Positions 26,501-32,900 of a DNA stretch of 64,000 nucleotides are shown piece after piece. The stretch is from NCBI RefSeq assembly GCF_016802725.1, contig NC_052679.1, positions 13,435,463 through 13,499,462 of the forward strand, in the 5' to 3' direction. The notes under the pieces are model-generated. The model was given only the letters and a program-made list of their open reading frames with translations, had not been told where the DNA came from and made no database searches. Origin of the DNA: Solenopsis invicta (lineage: Eukaryota > Arthropoda > Insecta > Hymenoptera > Formicidae). Position 1 is the stretch's first letter. Each line of letters opens with the position of its first letter. The position numbers and the translations under genes are program-made.

Positions 26501-29500
26501 ACTTTTTCTATTTGATAAATTTTTAATAAATATTAAAAATTTCAATTAACAAGAAGAAAGATCAACATTTAACTTCACGAATTTTGTTCAATTTTCTAAT
26601 ACTACATTTTCAAAGTTTGGGAAAGTTACTTTGTAAAAGTAACTAGTTACAATGAAAGTTTTTTCTTTTTTACAAAATAACTGGTTACAGTTACACTTAC
26701 TGAAAAAATAACAAGCAGTTACTTTTTAATTATATTTCTGTTATAAATATTACAATTTTCTATAACATTTTAATACATTGCTATTGTAAATACTAGACTT
26801 TTATATTTCTAACATTACTAAATTATTTTATTTATATTAAAATATGTTTTTTAAATTTAGAGACGCTATGATGCTGAGCGTTTACTACGATTTAGCTCCT
26901 ATAGGTTCATTCTACTTAACGTTTGTAACGTTTGCGAGCATTATTGGTCTTTATTTTAACATTTGATAAACACAAAGCTGAAATGAGTCTAAGAGTATTG
27001 CGAGTGCAAAGTAAAACGCATAGAGGGTGCATTTAATACATAGCATTTAATGTACAACAAGATTTTACTATACTTGCTTAATAATAAGCAATTAGTAAGT
27101 CGATTATGATTTGTTCTTACCTTGAAATCTAATCAATTACATTAAATTGATAATAAGTTTGAAATATGTAAAGTAATTATAAAAGTAACTATTATTTTAG
27201 TTACTAGTTATTAAAAAATGTAACTAAGTTAAATTATAGTTATAGATGAAGAAAGAGTAACGAAGTTACAGTTACAAAAGAATAACTCTAACTGTAACTT
27301 TATTACAAGTAACGAGTTATTTCCCATCCCTGTATTTTAATGTTATACTATCCGTAATACACAACTCTTTCCATTGAGAAATAATTGTTTAAAATTTTCC
27401 ATGTTATGTATATACCGAGTTCGTAAGAGCGATCAATAGTAAGTATAAATCCATTAGATTAAAAGTTGATCCTTCCCTTGTAAATTCTATTTATAATTTT
27501 AAAACAATACTTATTCTCCTACTATTGTAACTTTTTACTCAAAAACAAATTAAATGCCATTTTGTTTAAAAAGGGAATTGAGATAAAATTTTTGATAAAG
27601 GTCTTTCAATTAAGGTTTTTAGAATGAAAAAATACGTTATGACTTCAGATTCCCATATAGTACGGAAAGCAACATTTTTTTGTATCGCAAGATGGCAACA
27701 TTACAAAATCGTTGCAAAATATTACAATATTGCTGCAACATTGCGGTAATGGTAAAAAGTCCATCATTAGAAATATTACAGTATAATATTACAATAAAAT
27801 TACAATATAATGTTTTAGTGTTTCTAATAATATTTTACACGGAGTACATTATGACATTTTAAAGATATCTAAAACATGTTCTAAAATTTTTGCGAAACAT
27901 CATAAAACATTTTTAAGATATTTTATGATGTTTCGCGATTTTTAATGCCTTTGAGGCATATTACAAAAATTTTAGGACGTCTTTTAAACGTCTTTGAGTC
28001 ACACATATTTTTGGGAATTATATTACACATTTTGACACATGTAACTTTCAGGAATATCAAATTTTCCTGAATTAATTTTTAACAGAACCAAAAATTTTGT
28101 TTTCAAAATACATTAAAAAAATTTCTTTATTTTTACTCAATTTTTGAAACTCGTTCCTTCAAGGAATCATTAAAACACAGATGAAAAGTTTCATAATACT
28201 GCGTCTTTTATTTTATATTATACGAATTTTAATTACAAGAAGTAAGATCCATCACCCTGTCTATCTGATGGCGGTAACACATAGCGTTTGCTGGATGAAA
28301 CATAGAACATTATTTTTTACAACATTTTTAAAACATTACTGCAACATTGTTGAAGTAATATTTAAAAAAATGTTACTACAAACTTCTATGCTATAGATTG
28401 TTAAATACAAAATGAAATATTGTGCTCAGTTGCGTCATGCGTTCGAAAACTATTACGGCGATAAAGAACTAAGGCTCGGTTGCATCAACGTTATTTTGGC
28501 TTTAAATAAAACTTAAATATGTATCTCTTTTGATCTTTTTTTCTAAATAAATAAAAACAGACAAATATTTAAGTTTTACTTAAAGCCAATATAACATGCA
28601 ATCAGGCACAAGTAAACTAAATTACTACCAGCGTCTAATGGATCTCGGACAGCAAAGGGAACATACAAAACTACAGAGTGCCAGAGTCCTGATCACAATT
28701 AATAAAGACAATTAATAAAGACTCACCTACGAAAATCTCTGCTCCAACAAGCGTATATCACGGGATTCATTCCGCTGTTAATCCAGCCAAGCCAAGTAAC
28801 AGCCGCAGATACCATTTCTTCTTGCCATATGCACCTTGTGCAGAATCCCGACAATAGATTCACAACGAAGAACGGTAGCCAGCAAATAATAAATACACCC
28901 ATAACGATACCAAGGGTCTTTGCCGCTTTTTTTTCTTTGGCAAACTTGGCGAGCTTACGCGAGAGAGAGAAATTTTTCCCTAGATGTTGTTTGTTGTTGA
29001 TTCTCGTGGAGGGCACTCTAGTGAGACCATTGTTATGAAAAGCCGTTAACGGCTCCTCGAGATCTTGGAGGTCCTCAGGTGTGCTCGACGCGGTACGAAA
29101 AAGATGCCTGGCGTCGGTATTGGTAGTAGATACGCCGCCTCGGTGTATCCTTAGGGTGAGCTCGAGTTCGCCTGAGGCCATCATCACCTGTTTTGTGCCG
29201 AGTTTTAGACTCCTCGTCTGTATCACAGCAGCGCGATAGATTCTGTAATACGTGAATACCATCACGAATAGCGGCAGGTAAAAACTGATTGTCGATGAGA
29301 ATATCAGATAACCGAGATTTTCCGTAAAGGGACACTTGTCTTTCGGCACTTGCTCAGTACGAACCGCACGCCACCACGCTATTGCAGGAAAAGAGATCGC
29401 ACTCGAACAAATCCATACGATAGCAATTAAGATCGCTGCGCGTTTCCTGCTCATTCGAGTTGGATACGTAAAGGGATCGGTGATCGCCCAGTAACGATCC

Positions 29501-29934
29501 AAACTAATAACGCACAGATTCAGGATGGACGCCGTAGAGAAGAGAACATCCAGCGAGCGCCAAACGTCGCACCAGTCCGTTGTGAACAGCCAGCGATTTT
29601 CTAGTACCTCGTACACCGCGCTAATTGGCATTACCACTAGTCCTACCAAGCAATCGGCGCAAGCCAATGAAGTCACAAAGTAGTTTGTAGCTGTGTGTAG
29701 ATGTCTCTCTCGGAATACCGCAAGAATCACTAATGAGTTGCCGAAAACCGTAGCCACGCAGAAGAGCAGTAGAACGATCGCAAGACCGATTCGATCCGTA
29801 GCGAGTTCCCAGAGATCGTCATAGGTGTGATTAAATGGCGGATAGCTCGCGTTATAAAAGCTCCTGTCAAGATCGTTGTTTAATGCGTGTACCTCTTCTT
29901 CCCAGTTCAATAGATAGATCTCGCTGTCATTCAT
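1587..29934 (-). CDS. Dop2: D1-like dopamine receptor 2 (Dop1R2/DAMB/DOP2 type), three coding exons
   Basis: Rhodopsin-family GPCR for dopamine, expected to couple to Gs in the neuronal plasma membrane. Coding exons are 28727-29934, 5334-5418 and 1587-1673 (1208+85+87 = 1380 nt, 459 residues plus stop). Visible landmarks: N-glycosylation sequons NAS and NHT near residues 28 and 35; N66; D94 in helix 2; amine-binding D129 in helix 3; DRY at 146-148; serines 213, 214 and 217 in helix 5; a long third loop containing LTLRIHRGG; CWLPFF at 351-356; NPVIY at 390-394; and a likely C122-C201 disulfide. The tail continues AFVRILCYCCPRR, with palmitoylation-type cysteines, and ends SSEQTYI. Intron 1 is about 23.3 kb and intron 2 about 3.7 kb. 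Family assignment is from motif recall; an octopamine or other biogenic-amine receptor is less likely. Confidence 0.9.
1674..2099. other. Intron 2 of dopamine receptor, no other feature seen
   Basis: A+T-rich intronic DNA between the last exon and the repeat complex starting at 2100. No coding or structural signal recognised. Confidence 0.4.
2284..3142. mobile_element. MITE family A, copy 1 (about 860 bp)
   Basis: Both ends carry TAATAAAGGAGAA as an inverted repeat. The interior (GACGCATATTC, TTTAAAAAACAC, GTGCTCAAAAATACT and others) matches, in reverse orientation, 19119-19947, and partly matches 53940-54280 and 62170-62470. No coding capacity. It lies in the dopamine receptor intron. Confidence 0.6.
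3847..4767 (-). mobile_element. Mariner element with internal deletion
   Basis: Perfect terminal inverted repeats CCCTATGATCAGAAAGTACC at both ends, flanked by TA (3845-3846 and 4768-4769). The element is 921 bp, about 0.35 kb shorter than a typical 1.3-kb mariner, and the shortfall is in the transposase. It inserted into the older repeat at 2100-4887. Confidence 0.92.
3895..4590 (-). pseudogene. Mariner transposase, in-frame internal deletion
   Basis: A 231-residue ORF, where mariner transposases are about 345. The N-terminal helix-turn-helix region (KFCVANEISCADALKML, then EWYKDFKSGR and RPSTSNTDENV) is intact to about residue 116. The sequence then jumps from GMD directly to SWILHDDNAPSH. 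The second catalytic Asp (in HDDNAPSH) and third Asp (in SPDMAPCD) are present, spaced 34 residues apart (DD34D). The first catalytic Asp, normally in a DETW-type motif, lies in the missing segment of roughly 115 residues. The protein could still bind DNA but should not catalyse transposition. The reading frame across the deletion is open and the C-terminus looks complete. Confidence 0.9.
4888..5333. other. Intronic A+T-rich DNA
   Basis: Intron 2 of the dopamine receptor gene, upstream of the minus-strand donor GTAAGT at 5333-5328. Nothing else recognised. Confidence 0.4.
5334..5418 (-). CDS. Dop2: Dopamine receptor exon 2 (helix 8 and tail)
   Basis: Minus-strand acceptor TTCTTTGTTTCAG ends at 5419 and donor GTAAGT starts at 5333. 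The 85-nt exon opens with one base that completes the AG left by exon 1 to give Arg, then reads AFVRILCYCCPRRMKRRYQP and on to CKPSQ, ending in phase 0. This follows the NPVIY...DFRR of exon 1 exactly as in rhodopsin-family receptors, with the amphipathic helix 8 and a CYCC palmitoylation motif. It lies only about 0.8 kb from the start of the antisense ionotropic receptor gene. Confidence 0.93.
5419..6181 (+). promoter_or_regulatory. Probable upstream region and 5' leader of the ionotropic receptor
   Basis: No gene is seen between exon 2 of the dopamine receptor (minus) and the ionotropic receptor ATG (plus). The last 200 bases are richer in CG (GGTAGTGCGCTATTCGGTGTC near 6080-6100) than the surroundings and probably hold the promoter and 5' UTR. 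No TATA box could be fixed with confidence. Confidence 0.35.
6182..8080 (+). CDS. Divergent ionotropic receptor (IR family), intronless
   Basis: A 632-residue chemosensory ligand-gated channel subunit related to ionotropic glutamate receptors, acting in the dendritic membrane of sensory neurons. A hydrophobic stretch at about 20-36 serves as signal peptide, with an unusual 19-residue lead before it. It is followed by a variable N-terminal domain and then the S1 half (FGGVEGSMVEEIARNMKI from 273; WDFSRKVTYTTCY near 326). Membrane helix 1 is at about 365-385, the pore region at 390-402, helix 2 at 412-433 with SQLYLGSLADHL, S2 at 440-575, and helix 3 at 601-624. The S1 glutamate-contacting Arg is not clearly in place: Ser-Arg-Lys occupies that region, so the ligand is unlikely to be glutamate. 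It sits antisense inside the dopamine receptor intron. The single exon suggests a divergent, lineage-specific IR. Confidence 0.88.
   Translation: MDNKLDLVDFYQLQDYPGRVFFIALISVAFVTAVSSQRTTDRSVILKNVMEYQNQRDKVFKCLIPCTATFIEEYFDSPEHVSFYLSDVLRDISDVVKPLMNELTVRRVTSAIYTLNTSPINVTEIYNALTNVVILSESGIALQANDSSFINYCEYDCNFVIVLTNLFSDKESFLIEAVTLVQQMSLRSIFKLEILASVGDLVLLASSFPVRTNESYALVEPALSGRCEVTGATAIRWQHFTNKTKSLIEASTVNAAMFNNFPFTFFNNDTNTFGGVEGSMVEEIARNMKIKLNRETIKWMHSTTKAEIQLRLRNTTNDLLFGGLLWDFSRKVTYTTCYGMVHISWAIPIEINVSLRGLIAPFDKDIWYAIICVLIIGGVVKLFFIRDITFLDMAGLLFNVAVFRKPTRISSRIQFISWTLFSFFLSQLYLGSLADHLISTSDMQIETMEELVNSGLMIGGTQRFANLLETPDKADMEDHVGQMIRKKLFILNQRDYNNQFLDLVQGKNTSLALLVMLNVTNNNRQTKIGHAHVIKETVGSYPLAFVTRQGFPYVREFNFMIQVLIQTGFVKFWSNMATLNNSQYTMENEEDNNSQLDIDDIAPAFLLLIIGYLGGCCLLIIEAIFYPSKWFL
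8081..10672. other. Gene-free A+T-rich stretch in dopamine receptor intron
   Basis: Beyond the IR stop there is an AATAAA near 8216-8221 that could end its transcript. The rest is low-complexity A+T-rich DNA, including a run of 21 A at 9414-9434. An open frame at 9553-9777 has the Phe/Ile/Tyr/Lys bias of random A+T-rich sequence, so no gene is called. Confidence 0.5.
10673..11001 (+). CDS. Unidentified 3'-terminal exon, cysteine-rich
   Basis: A plus-strand acceptor, ACATTATTTTGCAG, ends at 10672. From there the frame stays open to TAA at 10999-11001, giving about 109 residues from FYLSEKVKEQDG to NKPLTIS. Codon use is balanced and G+C is clearly above the surroundings (for example GAAGCCGATTGGCGCGAATG), which supports real coding sequence. 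Six cysteines cluster in WRECSCNQLL, ETCAECISAEC and GVCDIP. An alternative is an internal exon ending at CAG/GTAAAT near 10747. No ATG opens the frame at the acceptor, so upstream exons are expected but were not found. Function not recognised. It is antisense within the dopamine receptor intron. Confidence 0.45.
11086..11465. mobile_element. TAAC-rich repeat family B, copy 1
   Basis: Starts GGGGTTGGTAACACC, continues with repeated AAAAGTAAC/GTTACT blocks, and near 11430 has AACGGCATT. The same arrangement occurs at 22480-23165 (GGAGTTGGAAACG ... AACGGCATT) and, more diverged, at 26614-27332. No ORF. Ends are approximate. Confidence 0.5.
11466..12685. other. Intronic stretch with a G+C-rich island
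   Basis: Mostly A+T-rich. At 12035-12110 there is a short G+C-rich block (GGCGCCGGACGCGAGGCGACG) with open frames on both strands and a minus-strand GTAAGA near 11933. I cannot choose a strand or a product, so no gene is called. Confidence 0.3.
12686..13025. mobile_element. Candidate solo LTR
   Basis: A 340-bp segment beginning TGTTACGATC and ending GGTCGTAACA, so its ends form the short TG...CA inverted repeat typical of LTRs. It is G+C-richer than its flanks. Flanking bases (ATAC before, ATAT after) are an imperfect 4-bp duplication. No adjacent gag-pol is seen, hence a solo LTR. Weakly supported. Confidence 0.4.
13026..15833. other. Gene-free A+T-rich stretch
   Basis: Intronic low-complexity DNA. 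TTTTGAATTC and its complement recur between 13240 and 13560. Otherwise no feature is supported. Confidence 0.4.
15997..16460 (+). pseudogene. Mariner transposase remnant
   Basis: The frame begins ATGGAACAACCTGTAAGC. It shifts, then reads MLDTVYGESTIKRRTVFWVI, the mariner N-terminal helix-turn-helix pattern, followed by RESVDDDTQEDHPSTS and VDENIQRVHDLV (the usual ERSGRPSTS..DENV region). A stop follows at about 16304. A separate frame further on carries HPSYSPDLACWDYFVL, the block around the third catalytic Asp of DD34D mariners. The central catalytic part with the first two Asp residues is missing. It is independent of the mariner at 3847-4767, with a different N-terminal sequence. Confidence 0.8.
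16471..16696. mobile_element. MITE nested in the decayed mariner
   Basis: Left end CCCTAGTTTCCACCG and reverse complement of the right end GCCTAGTTTACATCGG. TA lies on both sides. About 226 bp, no ORF. It interrupts the mariner remnant downstream of the third-Asp block, so it is younger. Confidence 0.6.
16918..17656. other. Gene-free A+T-rich stretch
   Basis: Intronic DNA between repeats. No coding or structural signal recognised. Confidence 0.4.
17657..18490. mobile_element. Large foldback element
   Basis: The two halves are diverged inverted copies over roughly 350-400 bp each. The left blocks TTATGCGAGTCAGC, ACATTGTGGAATTAA, CTCAATGCTATTGCATG and ATGGATCCATGA recur as complements on the right in reverse order (ATCATGGATCC..., GCGATAGCATTGAGAATGAC, CCCACAATGTTAATT, GTTGACTCACATAACCC). 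No ORF. The ends are placed where similarity fades. Family not recognised. Confidence 0.65.
18491..19118. other. Gene-free A+T-rich stretch
   Basis: Low-complexity TTTATTTAA-rich intronic DNA. Nothing further seen. Confidence 0.4.
19119..19947. mobile_element. MITE family A, copy 2 (inverted relative to copy 1)
   Basis: Opens TAGTAAAGGAGAA and closes with the complement of AGGGGATAATATGG. The interior GGCATTTTTACTTTTGAGCAC and TGTTATTTAACTTTTTCGG match the reverse complement of 2284-3142. Open frames inside it are A+T artefacts. Confidence 0.6.
20036..20065. repeat. (TTA)n microsatellite
   Basis: About ten uninterrupted ATT/TTA units, near A+T-rich homopolymer tracts. Confidence 0.9.
20728..20834. 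repeat. Compound CA/CG/GT/AG/TG/CG microsatellite
   Basis: Consecutive tracts ACACACA, (CG)n, (TG)n, (AG)n, (TG)n and (CG)n in a roughly symmetric order. The alternating purine-pyrimidine (CG) and (TG) tracts at both ends could adopt Z-DNA. Open frames here are repeat artefacts. Confidence 0.95.
20835..21867. other. Gene-free intronic stretch
   Basis: Includes a short direct repeat TTTAACAAGGTTTAATTCGTC near 21686-21730 and otherwise nothing recognisable. Confidence 0.4.
21868..21978 (-). CDS. Unidentified terminal exon, partner of 22216-22440
   Basis: A minus-strand acceptor TGCTCGTTGACAG ends at 21979. The exon opens in phase 0 as KSSHSIRTKESGAIALIHSP and continues RFLKHLRIEL to a TAG at 21868 (36 residues). 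Its phase fits the phase-0 donor of 22216-22440, about 240 bp away on the same strand. The stretch is G+C-richer than its surroundings. Function not recognised. A competing plus-strand reading from GTTTCAG near 21913 is also open for a short distance, which lowers confidence. Confidence 0.4.
   Translation of the reverse strand, partial: KSSHSIRTKESGAIALIHSPRFLKHLRIELIIIEFR
22216..22440 (-). CDS. Unidentified internal exon, 75 codons
   Basis: Minus-strand acceptor TGTTTTCGCAAG and donor CAG/GTAAATG enclose 225 nt, exactly 75 codons in phase 0/0, with no stop. It reads KRDCNRLTHRFVAPCGHVRM and onward through GGDVTLTLN, WLTPNDVVYSNPTC to IFTPCIQ. Codon use and G+C content look genuinely coding. 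The open frame extends upstream as GLYAPVLYMCF, which looks like the end of a membrane helix, so the exon could be longer and encode the tail of a membrane protein. It lies inside the dopamine receptor intron on the same strand, but its phase does not match that receptor's exon 1. A family-B repeat begins 40 bp upstream. No further upstream exon found, so it may be a fragment. Confidence 0.45.
22746..22993. mobile_element. Pogo/Tc1-like MITE nested in family B repeat
   Basis: Left end CAGTAGAGTCTCTTTAAT; reverse complement of the right end CAGTAGAATCTTCTTAAT. Flanked by TA at 22744-22745 and 22994-22995. The CAGTA terminus plus TA duplication is typical of pogo/Tigger-type elements. 248 bp, no ORF. 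It contains a perfect 28-bp hairpin (22821-22885). Confidence 0.85.
22821..22885. repeat. Perfect 28-bp inverted repeat, 9-nt loop
   Basis: Arms 22821-22848 and 22858-22885 are exact complements (GCACGAGTCCACC ... GGTGGACTCGTGC) around the loop GCGCGAGCA. G+C-rich compared with the rest of the MITE. It would form a very stable hairpin in RNA or cruciform in DNA. Confidence 0.95.
23495..23548. repeat. (TA)n(TATG)n microsatellite
   Basis: About 30 bases of alternating TA followed by roughly six GTAT units. Preceded by degenerate TATGTA repeats from about 23430. Confidence 0.95.
23549..26613. other. Gene-free intronic stretch
   Basis: Mostly A+T-rich. 23700-24190 is somewhat G+C-richer with no coherent frame. 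24228-24280 has degenerate GAGATAATG repeats. No gene supported. Confidence 0.4.
26614..27332. mobile_element. TAAC-rich repeat family B, copy 3
   Basis: Left end TTTGGGAAAGTTACTTTG and right end GTAACGAGTTATTTCCCAT form an imperfect terminal inverted repeat. Both ends are followed by runs of GTAACTAGTTAC-like motifs. No ORF. Confidence 0.55.
27654..28398. mobile_element. Candidate MITE with CAACATTGC blocks
   Basis: The left end ATAGTACGGAAAGCAACATT and the complement of the right end, ATAGCATAGAAGTTTGTAG, are loosely similar. Both halves carry AACATTGC/GCAATGTT motifs like those at 2100-4887. A hairpin lies inside at 27893-27938. Confidence 0.4.
27893..27938. repeat. Short inverted repeat (16-bp arms)
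   Basis: GCGAAACATCATAAAA and TTTTATGATGTTTCGC are exact complements separated by about 14 bases of A+T-rich loop. Confidence 0.85.
28474..28605. mobile_element. Small palindromic MITE
   Basis: Arms share TTGCAT followed by TTGGCTTTAA(A/G)TAAAACT and AAATAT in inverted orientation around a short A+T-rich centre. It lies just 3' of the dopamine receptor exon 1 donor. Confidence 0.65.
28727..29934 (-). CDS. Dop2: Dopamine receptor exon 1 (seven-helix core)
   Basis: ATG at 29934 on the minus strand. The 1208-nt exon encodes residues 1-402 plus two bases of an Arg codon and ends at AG/GTGAGT, a near-perfect donor at 28726. The apparent stop a few codons on lies in the intron. It contains all seven helices, DRY, CWLPFF and NPVIY. 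The start is supported by a glycosylated extracellular N-terminus of about 48 residues before helix 1. An acceptor-like TTTAG near 30035 suggests a 5' UTR intron. Confidence 0.95.
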
Positions 29935-32900
29935 GTTTTACCGTGCGTAACCGTATTACTATCGACCGTAATCACTCTGACATGCGATTGATTACCAAGA
30001 CGATCTTGACCTTCTTAATTTTTACTAGGCGACTAAACATTAGGGTATTACATTTGTGAGTTCCCTCGTTTCCGTCTGTCCTCTCATCTTGTCTCATTGA
30101 GATGTCTCGAATCATTACAATTCTTAATAAAATTGCTGTTGTATTCTACGTTTACTCAATGGTTTTATAATTTTATTGTATATTAAAAGTTAATGATATT
30201 TTGTCGTGTATTTATTTGATGAAAAGGCAATTGGCACAATGAGTCCTTTTTGGCCGCGATACTAAAGTAACGTACAGAGAACACAATCATCACATAGGTA
30301 TAATTGAAAGATAATGTCGAAAGTTTAGATTTCTTCTACTTCTTCAGCAGTATTTTCATTCAGCTAGGATTATTTTTCTTTCAAATATCTGAAACAAGCA
30401 AATAAGCTCGTAAAAGTTTGTTCCTTAAAAATAGATGCTGATGGGAAAAATGAAACAAAAATTAAAACTTTCGAGAATTAGCAATTTCACCTGTATTATA
30501 ATGCGATTGTCCACTTAGAGATTTTCTCTTTTTCTCTGTTTCCTTCTTTTAAAAAATAAATAGTCTTTTATAATCTAAATCTGATTTTAATTACGCGTGA
30601 CACATTATTTTAACGTCTAAGTTTGAGATAAAGTTATAAAGTATTGAATAGGACATATGATATGAAAAAGGATTCATATTTCTACGTCCAAATAGAAAAA
30701 TAACAATAGTTAAATTAGTCTTTTATCAGTGCAGGTATTTATCGCTACTTGATCAAAACAGTTCTGATCGTAAAGTTAAAGCAACTATAGTATAGCTTAC
30801 TTAGGTTTGCGCTTAGATCCTGTTTCATCTACATATATTGTACAGAGAATCCGAGTTAACAATAGTCATGGAGATTAAGCAGACTTTTAGTTTTTGCTTT
30901 ATAACATATCGCAATTGCTATTGCAGATTAATGTATAAAGTAGTCAAAGTAAAAGATAAAAACACGTATTACATAATTTTAAGCAAATTTTTTGTCTTAA
31001 TTATTTTATTAGCCAACATTAGCGGTTTTACTTTATGACAGAGGCATAATGCCTGAGAATTTTTCTCTTTGTGGTATATCTATTTTGAAGTAGTGTTAAA
31101 GCTATTATATTGTGTTATATTTTATATATGGGACTTGAACTTTAATTTTTTTAAATTTTGCTTTTGTCTTTTGAATATTGAATTTGAAGAGAAAAAAATA
31201 GTATCAAACATTATTAAATTAAAACTAATATATTCCATTTAATAGTCATTGCTTTATATATAAGTAAACAATTATATTTTTATTTTAACATTATAGTGAC
31301 CATCTAAATAATATAATTGTTTTGATAATAATAGTATTAAAATACATAATATAAAATAGTATTAAAAATTTTTTAAGATATTGTTATTTAACAATATTTT
31401 TATTTTTATTTTGATATTTTTCTTTCTCAACTCATAAAAATAGGTAAAATTAAATAATAAAAATGTATTTTCTTAATAAATCTATACACAATTTTTCATA
31501 TAAGCACATTATGTCTGTTTACTTATATAATTTTATTTCAATATTTAATATTTCAAAAATGAAGATATTTTCAAAACAGGAATATCCATTTTTTGCGTAT
31601 AGATAAACGAAAGCTTATCGAAAGAAATTATCAATATCGAATGAAAATGATAGATTTGTAAATTATTAAAACATTCCATTTATTACATTAGAACTAATAG
31701 TAATATGCAGTACTATTATTTTTAATTCCAATATAACAAACGGTACTTTTTTATGTTTTTCAAATTTAATAATTAGTTGTATTACCATTGTGGTAATACT
31801 ATTAATATCAATTATTACAATAAATTGAAATTCCGTGTTGGGCTTGCTTGTGCTGTACGTGAACAATCAATTTCAAAGAGCTTCGACATTCTCTTTCAGA
31901 GTAAACTGTCTATAAATCGCTCGCCGACTATGGCTATTTATGGATATTCATCGTTGAGTGATTATCACGATCATCTTTGACCCCGCACCCTCGCGTCCTC
32001 GTAGCTTCCCTCGTTTTAGTGTAATATACATATAGTCAATCTTACACGTAGTACCCGTTCCTATGTTGAAGAAGGCCGCCGTTGAACTTGGTCATTACGG
32101 ATGAATAGTACCAATGGCGATCGATATGCACATAGTACTATAAAAAAGTAAGTTTTCCAGTACGGCCAATTCATTAATGAAGAATATATTTTCTTTTTGG
32201 AATGACGAATCAAAAATATCCATTCAAAAGATCTCAGAATTACATGTATTTTTTAAAAAAAAGGTTTGCACGAGTAATAAATCGGAGACAAAATAATTTT
32301 GAATTGTTTCTTAAGTTTATAAGGATTTATCTTTTTTAAATTTAATCACGTTTCTCAAATTTAATAGAATGGTAAACTTATTTCATTAAAATTAAAGTGG
32401 CCAGTGTTTATATATTATCTCTTATTTATCTTATTACCTGTAAATAATAATCAATTTGGAAATATAGACTCAAAAGTATAGACGTATAACGCGATGTTAA
32501 ATAGCTTTCACAAGTGTGTGTTTGTAATGAAGAATGGTTGTCTTAAAAAAGAAATCCTTATATCGCGTTTCTTGACGAGGATTGAACTAGATCTACGTGT
32601 GATTTCTTTCCCTGTTTCTTCAGGAACTTACGGAATAGCGATAAGAGGATCAAGACAGGGTAGAGATAACTTACGTAACTGATCGAGAGAATAAGAAAGA
32701 GTATCAAGAGGATAAGAAAGCGAAAAATTGAACGGATATATATTGAGAGAATAATATATATTTCGTAAAATCAATATACGAAACAATGATTGCAATACTT
32801 ACTGTTTTAAATTGTTTTAGTATTTAATTTATTCCTGAGACTCTAAATATATTTGAATAAATAATATTTAAATAATTTGTTATCAGGTAATTTTTCATAT

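Noticed and set aside
31777..31980. Possible terminal exon after CTCTTTCAG near 31900
   Set aside because: Only 26 codons, no partner exon and no recognisable product.
32494..32682. Possible terminal exon after TTTCTTCAG near 32623
   Set aside because: Under 20 codons after the acceptor and no supporting neighbour.
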